Source of the DNA: Lentisphaerota bacterium | GTDB lineage: Bacteria > Verrucomicrobiota > Lentisphaeria > Victivallales > Victivallaceae | Assembly: GCA_015061865.1 (NCBI GenBank) | Contig: SUVU01000004.1 | Coordinates: forward strand, 1-42,699 | Reading direction: 5' to 3' | DNA: 42,699 nucleotides | In this document: piece by piece, positions 35,101-42,131 of the stretch | Numbering within the stretch: position 1 is the first letter of the stretch | How the letters are laid out: each line of letters begins with the position of its first letter | Position numbers and translations under genes: made by a program | The notes under the pieces: model-generated | Database searches by the model: none | Told to the model about the DNA's origin: nothing | Seen by the model: only the letters and a program-made list of their open reading frames with translations

Positions 35101-35974
35101 CCTGTATGACGACCGGGCGATCACTCATATCGGCAATTTTGATGGCAAAAATCAGCGCAGTAACTACTTTTTCTTTGCCAAAAGTCTGACGGCGGTCAGT
35201 TCCACGACTCTGCATCGCAGCGGGGTCGGGGTGGATATTTATTATTTGCGTGATATTTTGAATCCGGAGTTTCCGGCAGATCAGTACCGCATATATATTT
35301 TCTGTGCCTCGTTCCAGATCTCCCCGGAAGTGATGGCGGCGGTGAACCGCAAATTGCGCCGCAACGGTAATGTGCTGATTTTCCCGTGGGGCAGCGGATT
35401 TCTCAACTCCAAACATCAGCCTGACCGTGCCAGCGTGGAGCAGTTGACCGGCATCAAAGTCGCTCCGCACCGGCTTGACCGTAAACATGGCGGGATCACC
35501 CGGACTGCGGCAACGCATCTGCTGACCTCGTCATGGGACAAAAATGCCACGGTCGCCATGCGGAACAGATATAATATCACGCCGCAGCTGCCGATGTTTG
35601 TGGTGGCAGATCACGCCGCGCAGGTGTGGGGTAAATTCGGGGACGGCAGCGATGCGCTGGCGGTGAAAAAAGTCGGTGATTCGTACAGCGTGTATTGTGC
35701 CGCACCGGATTTTTCAGCCGGATTACTCCGGAGCATCTGCCGGGCGAAACAAGTTCATTGTTTCGTGGATAACGGTTACGATTTTGTCGCCACAGACGGT
35801 AATTTTTTGAGTATTCACTCCGGCGCAGGCGGGATGAAAACGGTGAATCTGCCGGAAAAAATCGTCAAAGCAGTCGATTGGTTCACCGGTAAAGTTCTTG
35901 CCGAAAACACCAATACCCTGAAACTCCGGCTGCGTGATGATGAAACTGTCGTGCTGAAACTTGAATATAAATGA
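32126..35974 (+). CDS. Secreted GH42-like multidomain glycosidase
   Basis: A 1282-aa exported protein starting at GTG 32126, overlapping the upstream TGA (GTGA). Signal peptide: MKKLLLTLLCGAAVAWGAEQ. Beta-sandwich modules occupy about 20-260. A jelly-roll (RVYFRRTFELEAVPEYAAIR near 290, then NSAELFVNGIACG) follows. The GH42-like TIM barrel runs from about 550, with the candidate acid/base in GYGIAGEMDEQWH near 721 and candidate nucleophile in FGGENAYATEQHY near 925. A flavodoxin-like domain starts near 990 (VCFLYDDRAITHIGN). This is the architecture of the 1476-aa protein at 7028, so the two are paralogues in separate operons, here without the duplicated N-terminal domain. Catalytic residues and substrate are inferred. 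Confidence 0.72.
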   Translation: MKKLLLTLLCGAAVAWGAEQWKLTRFDGDNSVLSRQNGQVTVTKTKPAGEFELAGTKGLPVEPGTGYYLNFRCQVKNIDGAYVNFYLRALDARGKVVGAYPFASTPGRRGLQRDRMTRLEIPSDHFLSHQMIFKTGKKVVRVLPVYESSDGTVELLPGSMQLVKRDDPGNIAAEFTVPAGKKQWRSFQLMPRVEYCLKLTGLESKAQAQLEFFSADGKSAGKIAVTGKQCNFTVPAMAIETVLSVTGQKDGFAGMVVKDFRVNLHDGVVKNIWQGTELRRGNAKGNRVYFRRTFELEAVPEYAAIRFLGHNSAELFVNGIACGKGEQFAPGVCEITKLLKPGKNVIALRCRNSGGTLRVLFDAYIKSPGGKEQLIVSDAATRCVGGNVPEAWATADFDDSSWLPAVTGASPKDFGDSIIATRVNNRHEQLYIGAPQKLTVTPGEIPAELKLNEPFSFTVTPAATELLPSGGRIIFTAGNVNRIIPIGSIVKSGKACQITAIPQFLTPGEYLVSLSLDRALLNGKKALPLGKTAVSGQVEKPDFEVIRRDGKALLTRNGKVIPAAMYCFRDGKSVELAELHRKTGIKLFMMNIGNIERGSDGKFDLSQVDSAMASALEQIGHDPEAHIIIEAGFMPPKRFAKREKFRRDLTKTSEGKYLRISGQPGDKKYGHPYTDLDKEPTRRGCSSVSHASKAKVKEYSEAVAALVRHCENSPFASRIAGYGIAGEMDEQWHLFAPYSGGGIRFGMTDYSDVMVDFFREHLMKKYGSDAALRQAWNDKNVTIATAQIPGYEERVGNEFFVSQRVADYNEAYALAEANLISALGRSANRELKRKALVWVYAKDSYRDVGINQFFPHVLNSGSGFEQYTSDGFNAFGNPTDYYYRRNGLHPANRGCQASAHLNKKIKLAEVDLRSYLTQAQQTPFGGENAYATEQHYRNVLMEVFQHGGSYRFYSFWLGWYNCDAVMKCMQKLSGIERAQLTLPVRWKRQVCFLYDDRAITHIGNFDGKNQRSNYFFFAKSLTAVSSTTLHRSGVGVDIYYLRDILNPEFPADQYRIYIFCASFQISPEVMAAVNRKLRRNGNVLIFPWGSGFLNSKHQPDRASVEQLTGIKVAPHRLDRKHGGITRTAATHLLTSSWDKNATVAMRNRYNITPQLPMFVVADHAAQVWGKFGDGSDALAVKKVGDSYSVYCAAPDFSAGLLRSICRAKQVHCFVDNGYDFVATDGNFLSIHSGAGGMKTVNLPEKIVKAVDWFTGKVLAENTNTLKLRLRDDETVVLKLEYK

Positions 35975-35975
35975 T

Positions 35976-36004
35976 TTGAAAAAATATTTGCTCCGGTGTA
36001 TATT
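35976..36004 (+). promoter_or_regulatory. Promoter of the MBL/phosphoesterase-fusion operon
   Basis: TTGAAA, 17 nt, TATATT, about 38 nt upstream of the ATG at 36043. Confidence 0.65.
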
Positions 36005-36014
36005 ACCCGGAGCA
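35989..36014. promoter_or_regulatory. Inverted repeat enclosing the -10 box
   Basis: TGCTCCGG and CCGGAGCA are perfect complements separated by 10 nt that contain TATATT. It may be a weak terminator for the upstream glycosidase gene (GATTTT follows) or an operator over the promoter. Confidence 0.5.
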
Positions 36015-36042
36015 GATTTTGGGTATTTAAAGGTGTAATTAA

Positions 36043-36789
36043 ATGAAACTTATCACTCTGGGCACTGGGCACGGCTCTCCGACGATGACCCGGGACTGTT
36101 CATCGTCGGTATTGGAAGTAAACGGCAGTTTGTATCTTTTTGACGCCGGAGCGCCGGTCAATGCGTTGATGATCCGTAAATCTTTGCCGTTTGAGAAGTT
36201 GCGGGCGGTTTTTATCAGCCATTCCCACGAAGATCACATCGGCGGATTGCCCGGTTTGATCAAATCTCTGGCACGCCGTCAGGATGATGGACCGCAGACC
36301 CGGATATTGCTGCCGGAGGAACAGACGGTCGAGGCGGTGACGGCGTTCGTTGCGGCAACTCACCGGATGTGGGATGAGAAGCTGCTGGCGCTGACAGCGG
36401 TTTCTGCAGGCGTGGTGTATCAGGATGAAAATATCCGGGTCACGGCATACCGGACACATCATTTCGATAATGAAAACAAAGATTTTCCCAGTTTTGCGTT
36501 TGCGGTCGAGGCGGAGGAGAAAAAAATCGTCTTTACCGGGGATGTCAGCCGCCATTTGCGGGATTTTCCGGTGGATGCGTTTGACCGGGAAGCAGTGTGT
36601 GTGATGGAGTGTCAGCATTACCGTCCGGAAATCGCCGGGGAGGTATTGCGCAAATTGCCGGTAAAACGTTTTATCGGGGTGCATATTTCGGATAAATGGA
36701 ATTCGGATCCGGATGGATTCAAAGCGGCATTGGGCAAGGTGGATTTTCCGGTGGTGCTGTCCGCTGACGGCATGGAGTTTGAGTTATGA
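36043..36789 (+). CDS. Metallo-beta-lactamase-fold hydrolase (RNase Z/phosphodiesterase-like)
   Basis: A 248-aa cytoplasmic metallohydrolase. The zinc-binding HSHEDHIGGLPG motif is near residue 60, a later His-containing loop THHFDN near 145, FTGDVSRHL near 163, and ECQHY near 190 with GVHISDKWNSD near 211. The order and spacing resemble the RNase Z/ElaC and cyclic-phosphodiesterase branch rather than lactamases. True RNase Z also has an exosite arm, which I do not see. It overlaps the next gene by 4 nt (ATGA), so the two are co-translated and probably act on linked substrates. AAAGG precedes the ATG. Confidence 0.82.
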   Translation: MKLITLGTGHGSPTMTRDCSSSVLEVNGSLYLFDAGAPVNALMIRKSLPFEKLRAVFISHSHEDHIGGLPGLIKSLARRQDDGPQTRILLPEEQTVEAVTAFVAATHRMWDEKLLALTAVSAGVVYQDENIRVTAYRTHHFDNENKDFPSFAFAVEAEEKKIVFTGDVSRHLRDFPVDAFDREAVCVMECQHYRPEIAGEVLRKLPVKRFIGVHISDKWNSDPDGFKAALGKVDFPVVLSADGMEFEL

Positions 36790-38288
36790 TCCAAGTTGCG
36801 ATCGCAGCGGATCTGCATTTGGCAGACCGCAGTAATTCGGTAAAAGAGCAGGTTTGGCAGTGGGCATTGGCGGAGTGCCGCCGCCGGAACGTCGGACTTT
36901 TCGTTGGGGCAGGGGACTTGACCGGGGTCGGTACGGCGGCTTCGGCACAGAAAATCATGACGTCACTGCAAAGCAATAATATTCCTTTTATGCTCACTCC
37001 CGGCAATGCCGAGTTGCGTACTCCGGCAGATAAAGCGGCAACGCTGAAATTGATGCAGACGGAAGTGCTGAATGATACGGTGGTGCTGTTTGATTCCTCC
37101 TGCGGCAGATTGAGCGATGCGGCATCGCAGCTGCTGGCTGAAGTTGCCGCCGGGGAGAAACGCAATTTGCTGGCGGTAACGCATTGTCCTGCCGAGGCGT
37201 GGGAACCGCACGATCAGGAAATGCTGCAGCGGGCAATGGCATGTGGAGCAATAGCCAAACTGGTTTACGGCCATAAACATTTTGACCGGCAGAGTGAAAA
37301 ATTTGATGCCATCCGGGGCTTGGATCCGGATAAAGCCATCGGCGGAGCGCCGGCACTGGCGATCTATCGCCGGGAAAACGGAGTATGGGAGCGTGAAGAC
37401 GTGATTTGTCCGGCGGCGGATATGGCGGCATGGCAGGAGGATTTGCGCCGGGAATTTTTCGCCGGTATCGGTATTTGCGGGATGAAAACTCCGGTCGAGT
37501 ACCTGAATTATGCCGCTGCCAATAAAATTGCGGCATTTGAGTTGCGTTATAATCCGGAATTATTTGATGTGCCGGAGTTTTTGCCGGCTCTGGAAGCGTG
37601 GCGCAACGCCGGGGGCAAATATTTGTCCATGCACCTGACTGATTTGAAATTTGAAAACGGTCAGTTTACCGGCGGGGAAAAACTTGATGATGCGGTCGCC
37701 AGAGCGCTGCGATATCACTGCAACGGGGTGACGATGCATGTGCCGCGGGGATTTCAGGATGAACTGGCTGATCCGGAAATTTATGCTCTGGCGGTGAAAA
37801 CTTTTGTCCGGCACCTTAAACCGTTATGGGAAAACGGCATTCAAATCGGAATCGAAAATCTGCACACGGTGCAGAGTGAACGGGAAAATAAACGGTATAA
37901 ATTCGGCTGCACCGTGCCGGAATGTCTGAATTTTATTTCCGCATTGCGGGCCGCTGCTCCGGCAGCTGCCCGGATCGGGTTGCACATGGATATCGGTCAC
38001 GCCCGCAATAATGCCCCGTTCTGCCATCAGGATATGCTCAGTGAATGGTACGCCGCTGCCGGCAGTGAAATCGTTGCCATGCACATCCATCAGGTCTCCC
38101 GGAGTCCGGAAAACGGGTTGAAAAACCATACCGGTTTCACTTCGCTTTACGGGGCGATGATTTCGCTTGCCGGACTGGGGATGGCGTGGAAATGCGGTCA
38201 GATCGGCAGAGTGCCGATGTTTCTGGAATTGCGGACTCCCGCACCGGAGTGCTATGAAACACTCCGGCGCAGTTTGAATCTGGATTAA
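36786..38288 (+). CDS. Fusion of calcineurin-like phosphoesterase and xylose-isomerase-like TIM barrel
   Basis: A 500-aa protein with two catalytic-looking halves. Residues 1-215 are a metallophosphoesterase: AADLHLAD (DxH), VGAGDLTG near 43, GNAE in place of GNHE, TH in AVTHCP, and YGHKHFD near 160 (GHxH). Residues 220-500 look like an AP-endonuclease-2/xylose-isomerase-type barrel, with IGIENLHTV near 354, LHMDIGHARNN near 398, MHIHQVSR near 430 and MFLELRTPAPE near 478 as metal-ligand segments. I know of no standard enzyme with this pairing. The replaced His in GNHE (GNAE) could weaken catalysis in the first half. It is co-translated with an MBL hydrolase and ends 4 nt inside the convergent PHP gene. 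A phosphorylated sugar or nucleotide substrate is a guess. Confidence 0.75.
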   Translation: MIQVAIAADLHLADRSNSVKEQVWQWALAECRRRNVGLFVGAGDLTGVGTAASAQKIMTSLQSNNIPFMLTPGNAELRTPADKAATLKLMQTEVLNDTVVLFDSSCGRLSDAASQLLAEVAAGEKRNLLAVTHCPAEAWEPHDQEMLQRAMACGAIAKLVYGHKHFDRQSEKFDAIRGLDPDKAIGGAPALAIYRRENGVWEREDVICPAADMAAWQEDLRREFFAGIGICGMKTPVEYLNYAAANKIAAFELRYNPELFDVPEFLPALEAWRNAGGKYLSMHLTDLKFENGQFTGGEKLDDAVARALRYHCNGVTMHVPRGFQDELADPEIYALAVKTFVRHLKPLWENGIQIGIENLHTVQSERENKRYKFGCTVPECLNFISALRAAAPAAARIGLHMDIGHARNNAPFCHQDMLSEWYAAAGSEIVAMHIHQVSRSPENGLKNHTGFTSLYGAMISLAGLGMAWKCGQIGRVPMFLELRTPAPECYETLRRSLNLD

Positions 38289-39715
38289 TTTTTCCAGAAT
38301 TCGCCATCCAATGCGGCACGATCGGCATTGATCCGTGCCATTGCGGCGGTGTCCGGGGTATATTTGCGTGAATCCAGCGCCACCGGCGTATCACCGGTGA
38401 TATGGCCGGGGCGGTTGATAAACTTCACAAACTCATAGTCTGCCGGCGCTTTCGAAAGCGTTTTCAGCATTTCACTGCTTTCTGCTTTGCAAATCTCATC
38501 GTGGCGCGGATAATAATATTTGCGCAGGAAGTGGTAATAATTTACCAGAGTCAAATTGCCGCCGGCAGTGCGGGGAAATTCGCTTGGAAAATGTTTTACC
38601 GCAATGCTCATGCCGTCAAGGATCGCATTTTGCAGTTGTTTGAGTTCGTTGCGCTCCGCCCAGACGATCGAGGAGTTGATATTCAGCATCGACCCCTGAT
38701 GGATGTCGCTGTTGCCCACCACCGGGATCGACCGTTTTTCAGCGATACACTGCTCATGATAACGGGCGACATTAAGTTCATTGTCTTCACGATGACTGTC
38801 ATCGCCCATTTCACCGAAAATTTCCAGTGCATCGTACAGGCGGTGTTCAAAAATGTAATCCCGGATACATTCCGGCAGAAATCTCCGGTCAAACGGCCGC
38901 CAGAACGGGTGACAGTAGACCATCAAACCGCCGGCTTCACGGATTTTGTCATAAGCAATGTGCCAGTTTGCCGCCAGGTGACGCAGCCAATAGTCGGCGT
39001 ATTGCGGAACTTTTTTCAGATAACTGTTCAACAGTTTCACATATTCAGGATCGTCCGGATGCATTTGATCTGAAACCGGACGGTCGCCGCCGAAATTCAA
39101 TACATGGATCGTATGCAAATCCTGCAAATGCACCTCTTCGGAGGAATACGCCCGGAAATTGCCGCCGCACTGATTTACGAAGTTCGCCGCAATCAAAGAC
39201 GGAGTATGCTGTTTATGGTCGGAAATACTGATAAAATCCAACCCCGAAGCACACAATAACGCCGCAAAATATTCCGGAGAAAGTTTGGCACGCTCCCGGC
39301 AGCATCCGGAATATCCGCTGTGCAGATGCAGGTCGCACCGGTACGGGCGCAGTTTCAGCCACGCCTCTGGAATTGAGAATATGGAAAATGTCAGCAGGGT
39401 GTGTTCCCCGCACCGCAGATGAAGCGTATGTTCACCGGTGCTGCGGAATAAATATTTGAAACGCAAAACACCGTCGCTGCCAAGTTTCGCCGGAATCGGT
39501 TCAAACATCGGGCGATCCTCGATTTTAAAACCGTTGAAGCAGGTGTACCCCGGCAGGATCCCATCTGAAAACAGCCCGTCGGCACAAACACCATCGACGG
39601 TGATTTCGCCATTGACCGTACGCAGATCAGTGTGGGGATATTTGCCGGAAACGGCGATTTCAGTGACGGTATCAGCGGCGACGATACGGGGCGTGATCGT
39701 GTATAACTGTTCCAT
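38285..39715 (-). CDS. PHP-domain metallohydrolase with N-terminal beta domain
   Basis: A 476-aa cytoplasmic protein. Residues 1-120 form a beta-rich domain that I do not recognise. The PHP (polymerase-and-histidinol-phosphatase) domain follows, with its metal motifs CDLHLHSGYSG near 126, ISDHKQH near 163, SSEEVH near 190, YCHPFWRPF near 265 and VGNSDIHQG near 332. PHP proteins are trinuclear-metal phosphoesterases, so it is probably a phosphatase or phosphodiesterase. AAGGAG precedes the ATG. A terminator hairpin separates it from the upstream acyl-CoA synthetase gene. Its 3' end overlaps the phosphoesterase/TIM fusion by 4 nt tail-to-tail. Substrate unknown. Confidence 0.82.
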   Translation of the reverse strand: MEQLYTITPRIVAADTVTEIAVSGKYPHTDLRTVNGEITVDGVCADGLFSDGILPGYTCFNGFKIEDRPMFEPIPAKLGSDGVLRFKYLFRSTGEHTLHLRCGEHTLLTFSIFSIPEAWLKLRPYRCDLHLHSGYSGCCRERAKLSPEYFAALLCASGLDFISISDHKQHTPSLIAANFVNQCGGNFRAYSSEEVHLQDLHTIHVLNFGGDRPVSDQMHPDDPEYVKLLNSYLKKVPQYADYWLRHLAANWHIAYDKIREAGGLMVYCHPFWRPFDRRFLPECIRDYIFEHRLYDALEIFGEMGDDSHREDNELNVARYHEQCIAEKRSIPVVGNSDIHQGSMLNINSSIVWAERNELKQLQNAILDGMSIAVKHFPSEFPRTAGGNLTLVNYYHFLRKYYYPRHDEICKAESSEMLKTLSKAPADYEFVKFINRPGHITGDTPVALDSRKYTPDTAAMARINADRAALDGEFWKN

Positions 39716-39731
39716 AAACAGAAGCTCCTTT

Positions 39732-39767
39732 GCAAAAATACCCTCCGGGAGATTGCTCCCGGAGGGT
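39732..39767 (-). terminator. Terminator after the acyl-CoA synthetase fusion gene
   Basis: On the minus strand a perfect 12-bp stem ACCCTCCGGGAG / CTCCCGGAGGGT with a 4-nt loop is followed by ATTTTTGC, 6 nt after the stop. The PHP gene's AAGGAG lies just beyond it. Confidence 0.8.
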
Positions 39768-39773
39768 GATCGT

Positions 39774-42089
39774 TTAACGGTTGCGTAACTCCGTGCGGCG
39801 GATTTTGCCGCTGGAAGTTTTGGGCAGGCTGTCGATGAATTCGATCAAGCGGGGATATTTGTACGGAGCTGTGTGGGCTTTGACGTAATCCTGAATTTCT
39901 TTTTTCAATTCATCGCTCGGTGTCGTGCCTTTGGTCAGCATGATCCACGCTTTAATGACCTGACCGCGCACCGGGTCAGGTGCGCCGGTGACGGCACACT
40001 CCAGCACATACGGCAGTTCCATGATCACGCTCTCCACCTCAAACGGTCCGATCCGGTAGCCGGAAGTTTTGATGACATCATCGCTTCTGCCGACGTACCA
40101 GTAGTAACCGTTTTCATCGCACCATGCCACGTCGCCGGTATGGTAATAGCCGTCGTGCCATGCTTCGGCGGTGCGTTCCGGATCATTGTTGTAACAGCGG
40201 AACAAACCGGGGATCTCTCCGGCATGGTCGGCACGGATACAGATTTCACCGGTCTGACCGGCGGGAACGGGGTTGCAATCGGCATCCAGCAGCACGATCG
40301 GGTACTGCGGACTGGGGCGTCCCATGGAACCCGGCTGCGGCGTGGTGCCGACCAGATTGCCCAGCGACATGGTGGTTTCAGTCTGACCGAAAGCCTCCAT
40401 GATCTTCAAGCCGGTGACATTATAGAATTGCTGAAACACTTCCGGATTCAGCGCTTCACCGGCGGTGGCGGCGTATTTGAGCGAGGAGAAGTCATATTTG
40501 CTCAAATCTTCTTTGATAAAGAAGCGGTACATCGTCGGCGGCGCACAGAACGTGGAAATTTTGTGCTTGGCAAACAACGGCAGGATCTCATCGGCATGGA
40601 AGCGGTCAAAGTCAAAGACCAGCACCGAGGCTTCGCAGAGCCACTGACCGTAGTGTTTGCCCCACGCCGATTTGCCCCATCCGGTATCGCTGATGGTGAA
40701 ATGCAGTTCACCCGGCTGGACATTGAGCCACCAGCGGGCGGTCAGGATATGACCCAGCGGATACGCATGGTCATGCAGCACCATTTTGGGATAACCGGAG
40801 GTGCCGCTGCTGAAAAACATCAACAGCGGATCGGAAACTTTGTGATCCGCCGGACGGGGGAATTCTTTGCTGAACCGGGAGATAGAACCGTCGAAATCCA
40901 GCCAGTTTTCCCGGGTGCCTTTGACGATGACTTTTAGTTCCACCGACGGTGAATTTTTTGCCGCCTCATCCACGGCATCAGGCACATGGTCATCGGAGGT
41001 CGCAACGACCATTTTGACCTGAGCGCTGTTGAGACGGTATTCGATATCTTTGGCAAGCAGCTGATTCGGCGCCGGGATCGCCACGGCACCGATGCGGTGC
41101 AGGGCGTTGATGACGTACCAATACTGATGATGCCGTTTGAGGATCAACAGGACTTTATCGCCTTTTTTGATGCCGATCGAAGTGAAATAGTTTGCCGCCT
41201 GACAGGAGAGTTCGGAGATTTCTTTGAACGTGAAATCCCGCACTTCGCTCTGATCGGATGAGATGTAGCGCATCGCCCGGGCGTTGGGGGTTTTCGCCGC
41301 CAATTCATCCAATACATCATAGGCAAAGTTGAAGTTTTCCGGAATGTTGAACTTCACCGCTTTGAGCAAGCCGTTCTCGTCCAGAGTTTCGTCCATAAAA
41401 CGGTGATAGAGCAAATCGCTTTTGTCCAGCGGGGCATCCGCCGGTTCGGTGACTGCCGCTTCGGGGAGCGCATCATCGTGGGACTTCATCACGACCGCCA
41501 GAAAGAGGCAGTCTTCGCCGCCGGTGGCGATCATGCCGTGCGGGTGGCGGGAGTCGTAGTAAACACTGTCACCGGCTTCGAGGATCTCGACTTTATCCTC
41601 CAGCTGAACTTTAAGTTTGCCCTGAAGCACATAATCGAACTCCTGACCGGCATGGGTGGACAGATGCACCGGAGTATCATCCCCGGTGAACGGCGCCCGC
41701 ACCACAAACGGTTCCGCCATACGGTTTTTCATCTGTGCCGCCTGATGGAAATACTCGAAATCCGGACGGCGTTCCACTTTTTTGCCGGTGACTTTGCGGG
41801 TGAGCGTGTAGAAGCTCAAGCGCGGCGATTCACCGGTGATCAAAGCGTTGATATCCATGCCGAAACGCTCGGCAGTCTGAAGCAAAAATGAAAATGAACT
41901 GTCAGCTTCACCAGTTTCGTGCCGGAGGTACTCCTCCTCACTAATGTGGTGCAGAATCGCCATTTCACGAATGCTGATACCGAGCGCTTTGCGCGCTTCG
42001 CTAATTCGCTTGCCCGTGAGTTTAAGCTGTTCTGCCACATCATTGCCGCCGAATACATTGGCGGGCACGCTCTCCTGTTTCTCCGACAT
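39774..42089 (-). CDS. HTH-cupin-acyl-CoA synthetase fusion (AMP-forming)
   Basis: A 771-aa protein joining three parts. Residues about 22-85 are an XRE-type helix-turn-helix (RISEARKALGISIREMAILH, RHETGEADSSFSFL). Residues about 125-205 are a cupin (HAGQEFDYVLQGKLKVQLED, GDSVYYDSRHPHGM). From about 235 comes an acyl-activating enzyme of the medium-chain acyl-CoA/acetyl-CoA synthetase type: P-loop FFSSGTSGYPKMVLHDH near 426, EAFGQTETT, YHTGDVAW, and the catalytic lysine in LPKTSSGKIRRTEL at the C-terminus, all intact. The enzyme part should form acyl-AMP then acyl-CoA. The fused HTH-cupin pair is usually a separate regulator, so this chain may couple acid activation to gene control. The ribosome site GAGGTG precedes the ATG. 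It lies 42 nt downstream of the pyruvate:ferredoxin oxidoreductase gene and is probably in its operon. Confidence 0.88.
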   Translation of the reverse strand: MSEKQESVPANVFGGNDVAEQLKLTGKRISEARKALGISIREMAILHHISEEEYLRHETGEADSSFSFLLQTAERFGMDINALITGESPRLSFYTLTRKVTGKKVERRPDFEYFHQAAQMKNRMAEPFVVRAPFTGDDTPVHLSTHAGQEFDYVLQGKLKVQLEDKVEILEAGDSVYYDSRHPHGMIATGGEDCLFLAVVMKSHDDALPEAAVTEPADAPLDKSDLLYHRFMDETLDENGLLKAVKFNIPENFNFAYDVLDELAAKTPNARAMRYISSDQSEVRDFTFKEISELSCQAANYFTSIGIKKGDKVLLILKRHHQYWYVINALHRIGAVAIPAPNQLLAKDIEYRLNSAQVKMVVATSDDHVPDAVDEAAKNSPSVELKVIVKGTRENWLDFDGSISRFSKEFPRPADHKVSDPLLMFFSSGTSGYPKMVLHDHAYPLGHILTARWWLNVQPGELHFTISDTGWGKSAWGKHYGQWLCEASVLVFDFDRFHADEILPLFAKHKISTFCAPPTMYRFFIKEDLSKYDFSSLKYAATAGEALNPEVFQQFYNVTGLKIMEAFGQTETTMSLGNLVGTTPQPGSMGRPSPQYPIVLLDADCNPVPAGQTGEICIRADHAGEIPGLFRCYNNDPERTAEAWHDGYYHTGDVAWCDENGYYWYVGRSDDVIKTSGYRIGPFEVESVIMELPYVLECAVTGAPDPVRGQVIKAWIMLTKGTTPSDELKKEIQDYVKAHTAPYKYPRLIEFIDSLPKTSSGKIRRTELRNR

Positions 42090-42131
42090 TTTTTCACCTC
42101 ATGTCTTATTTATGTTACGACGATCAGCACC

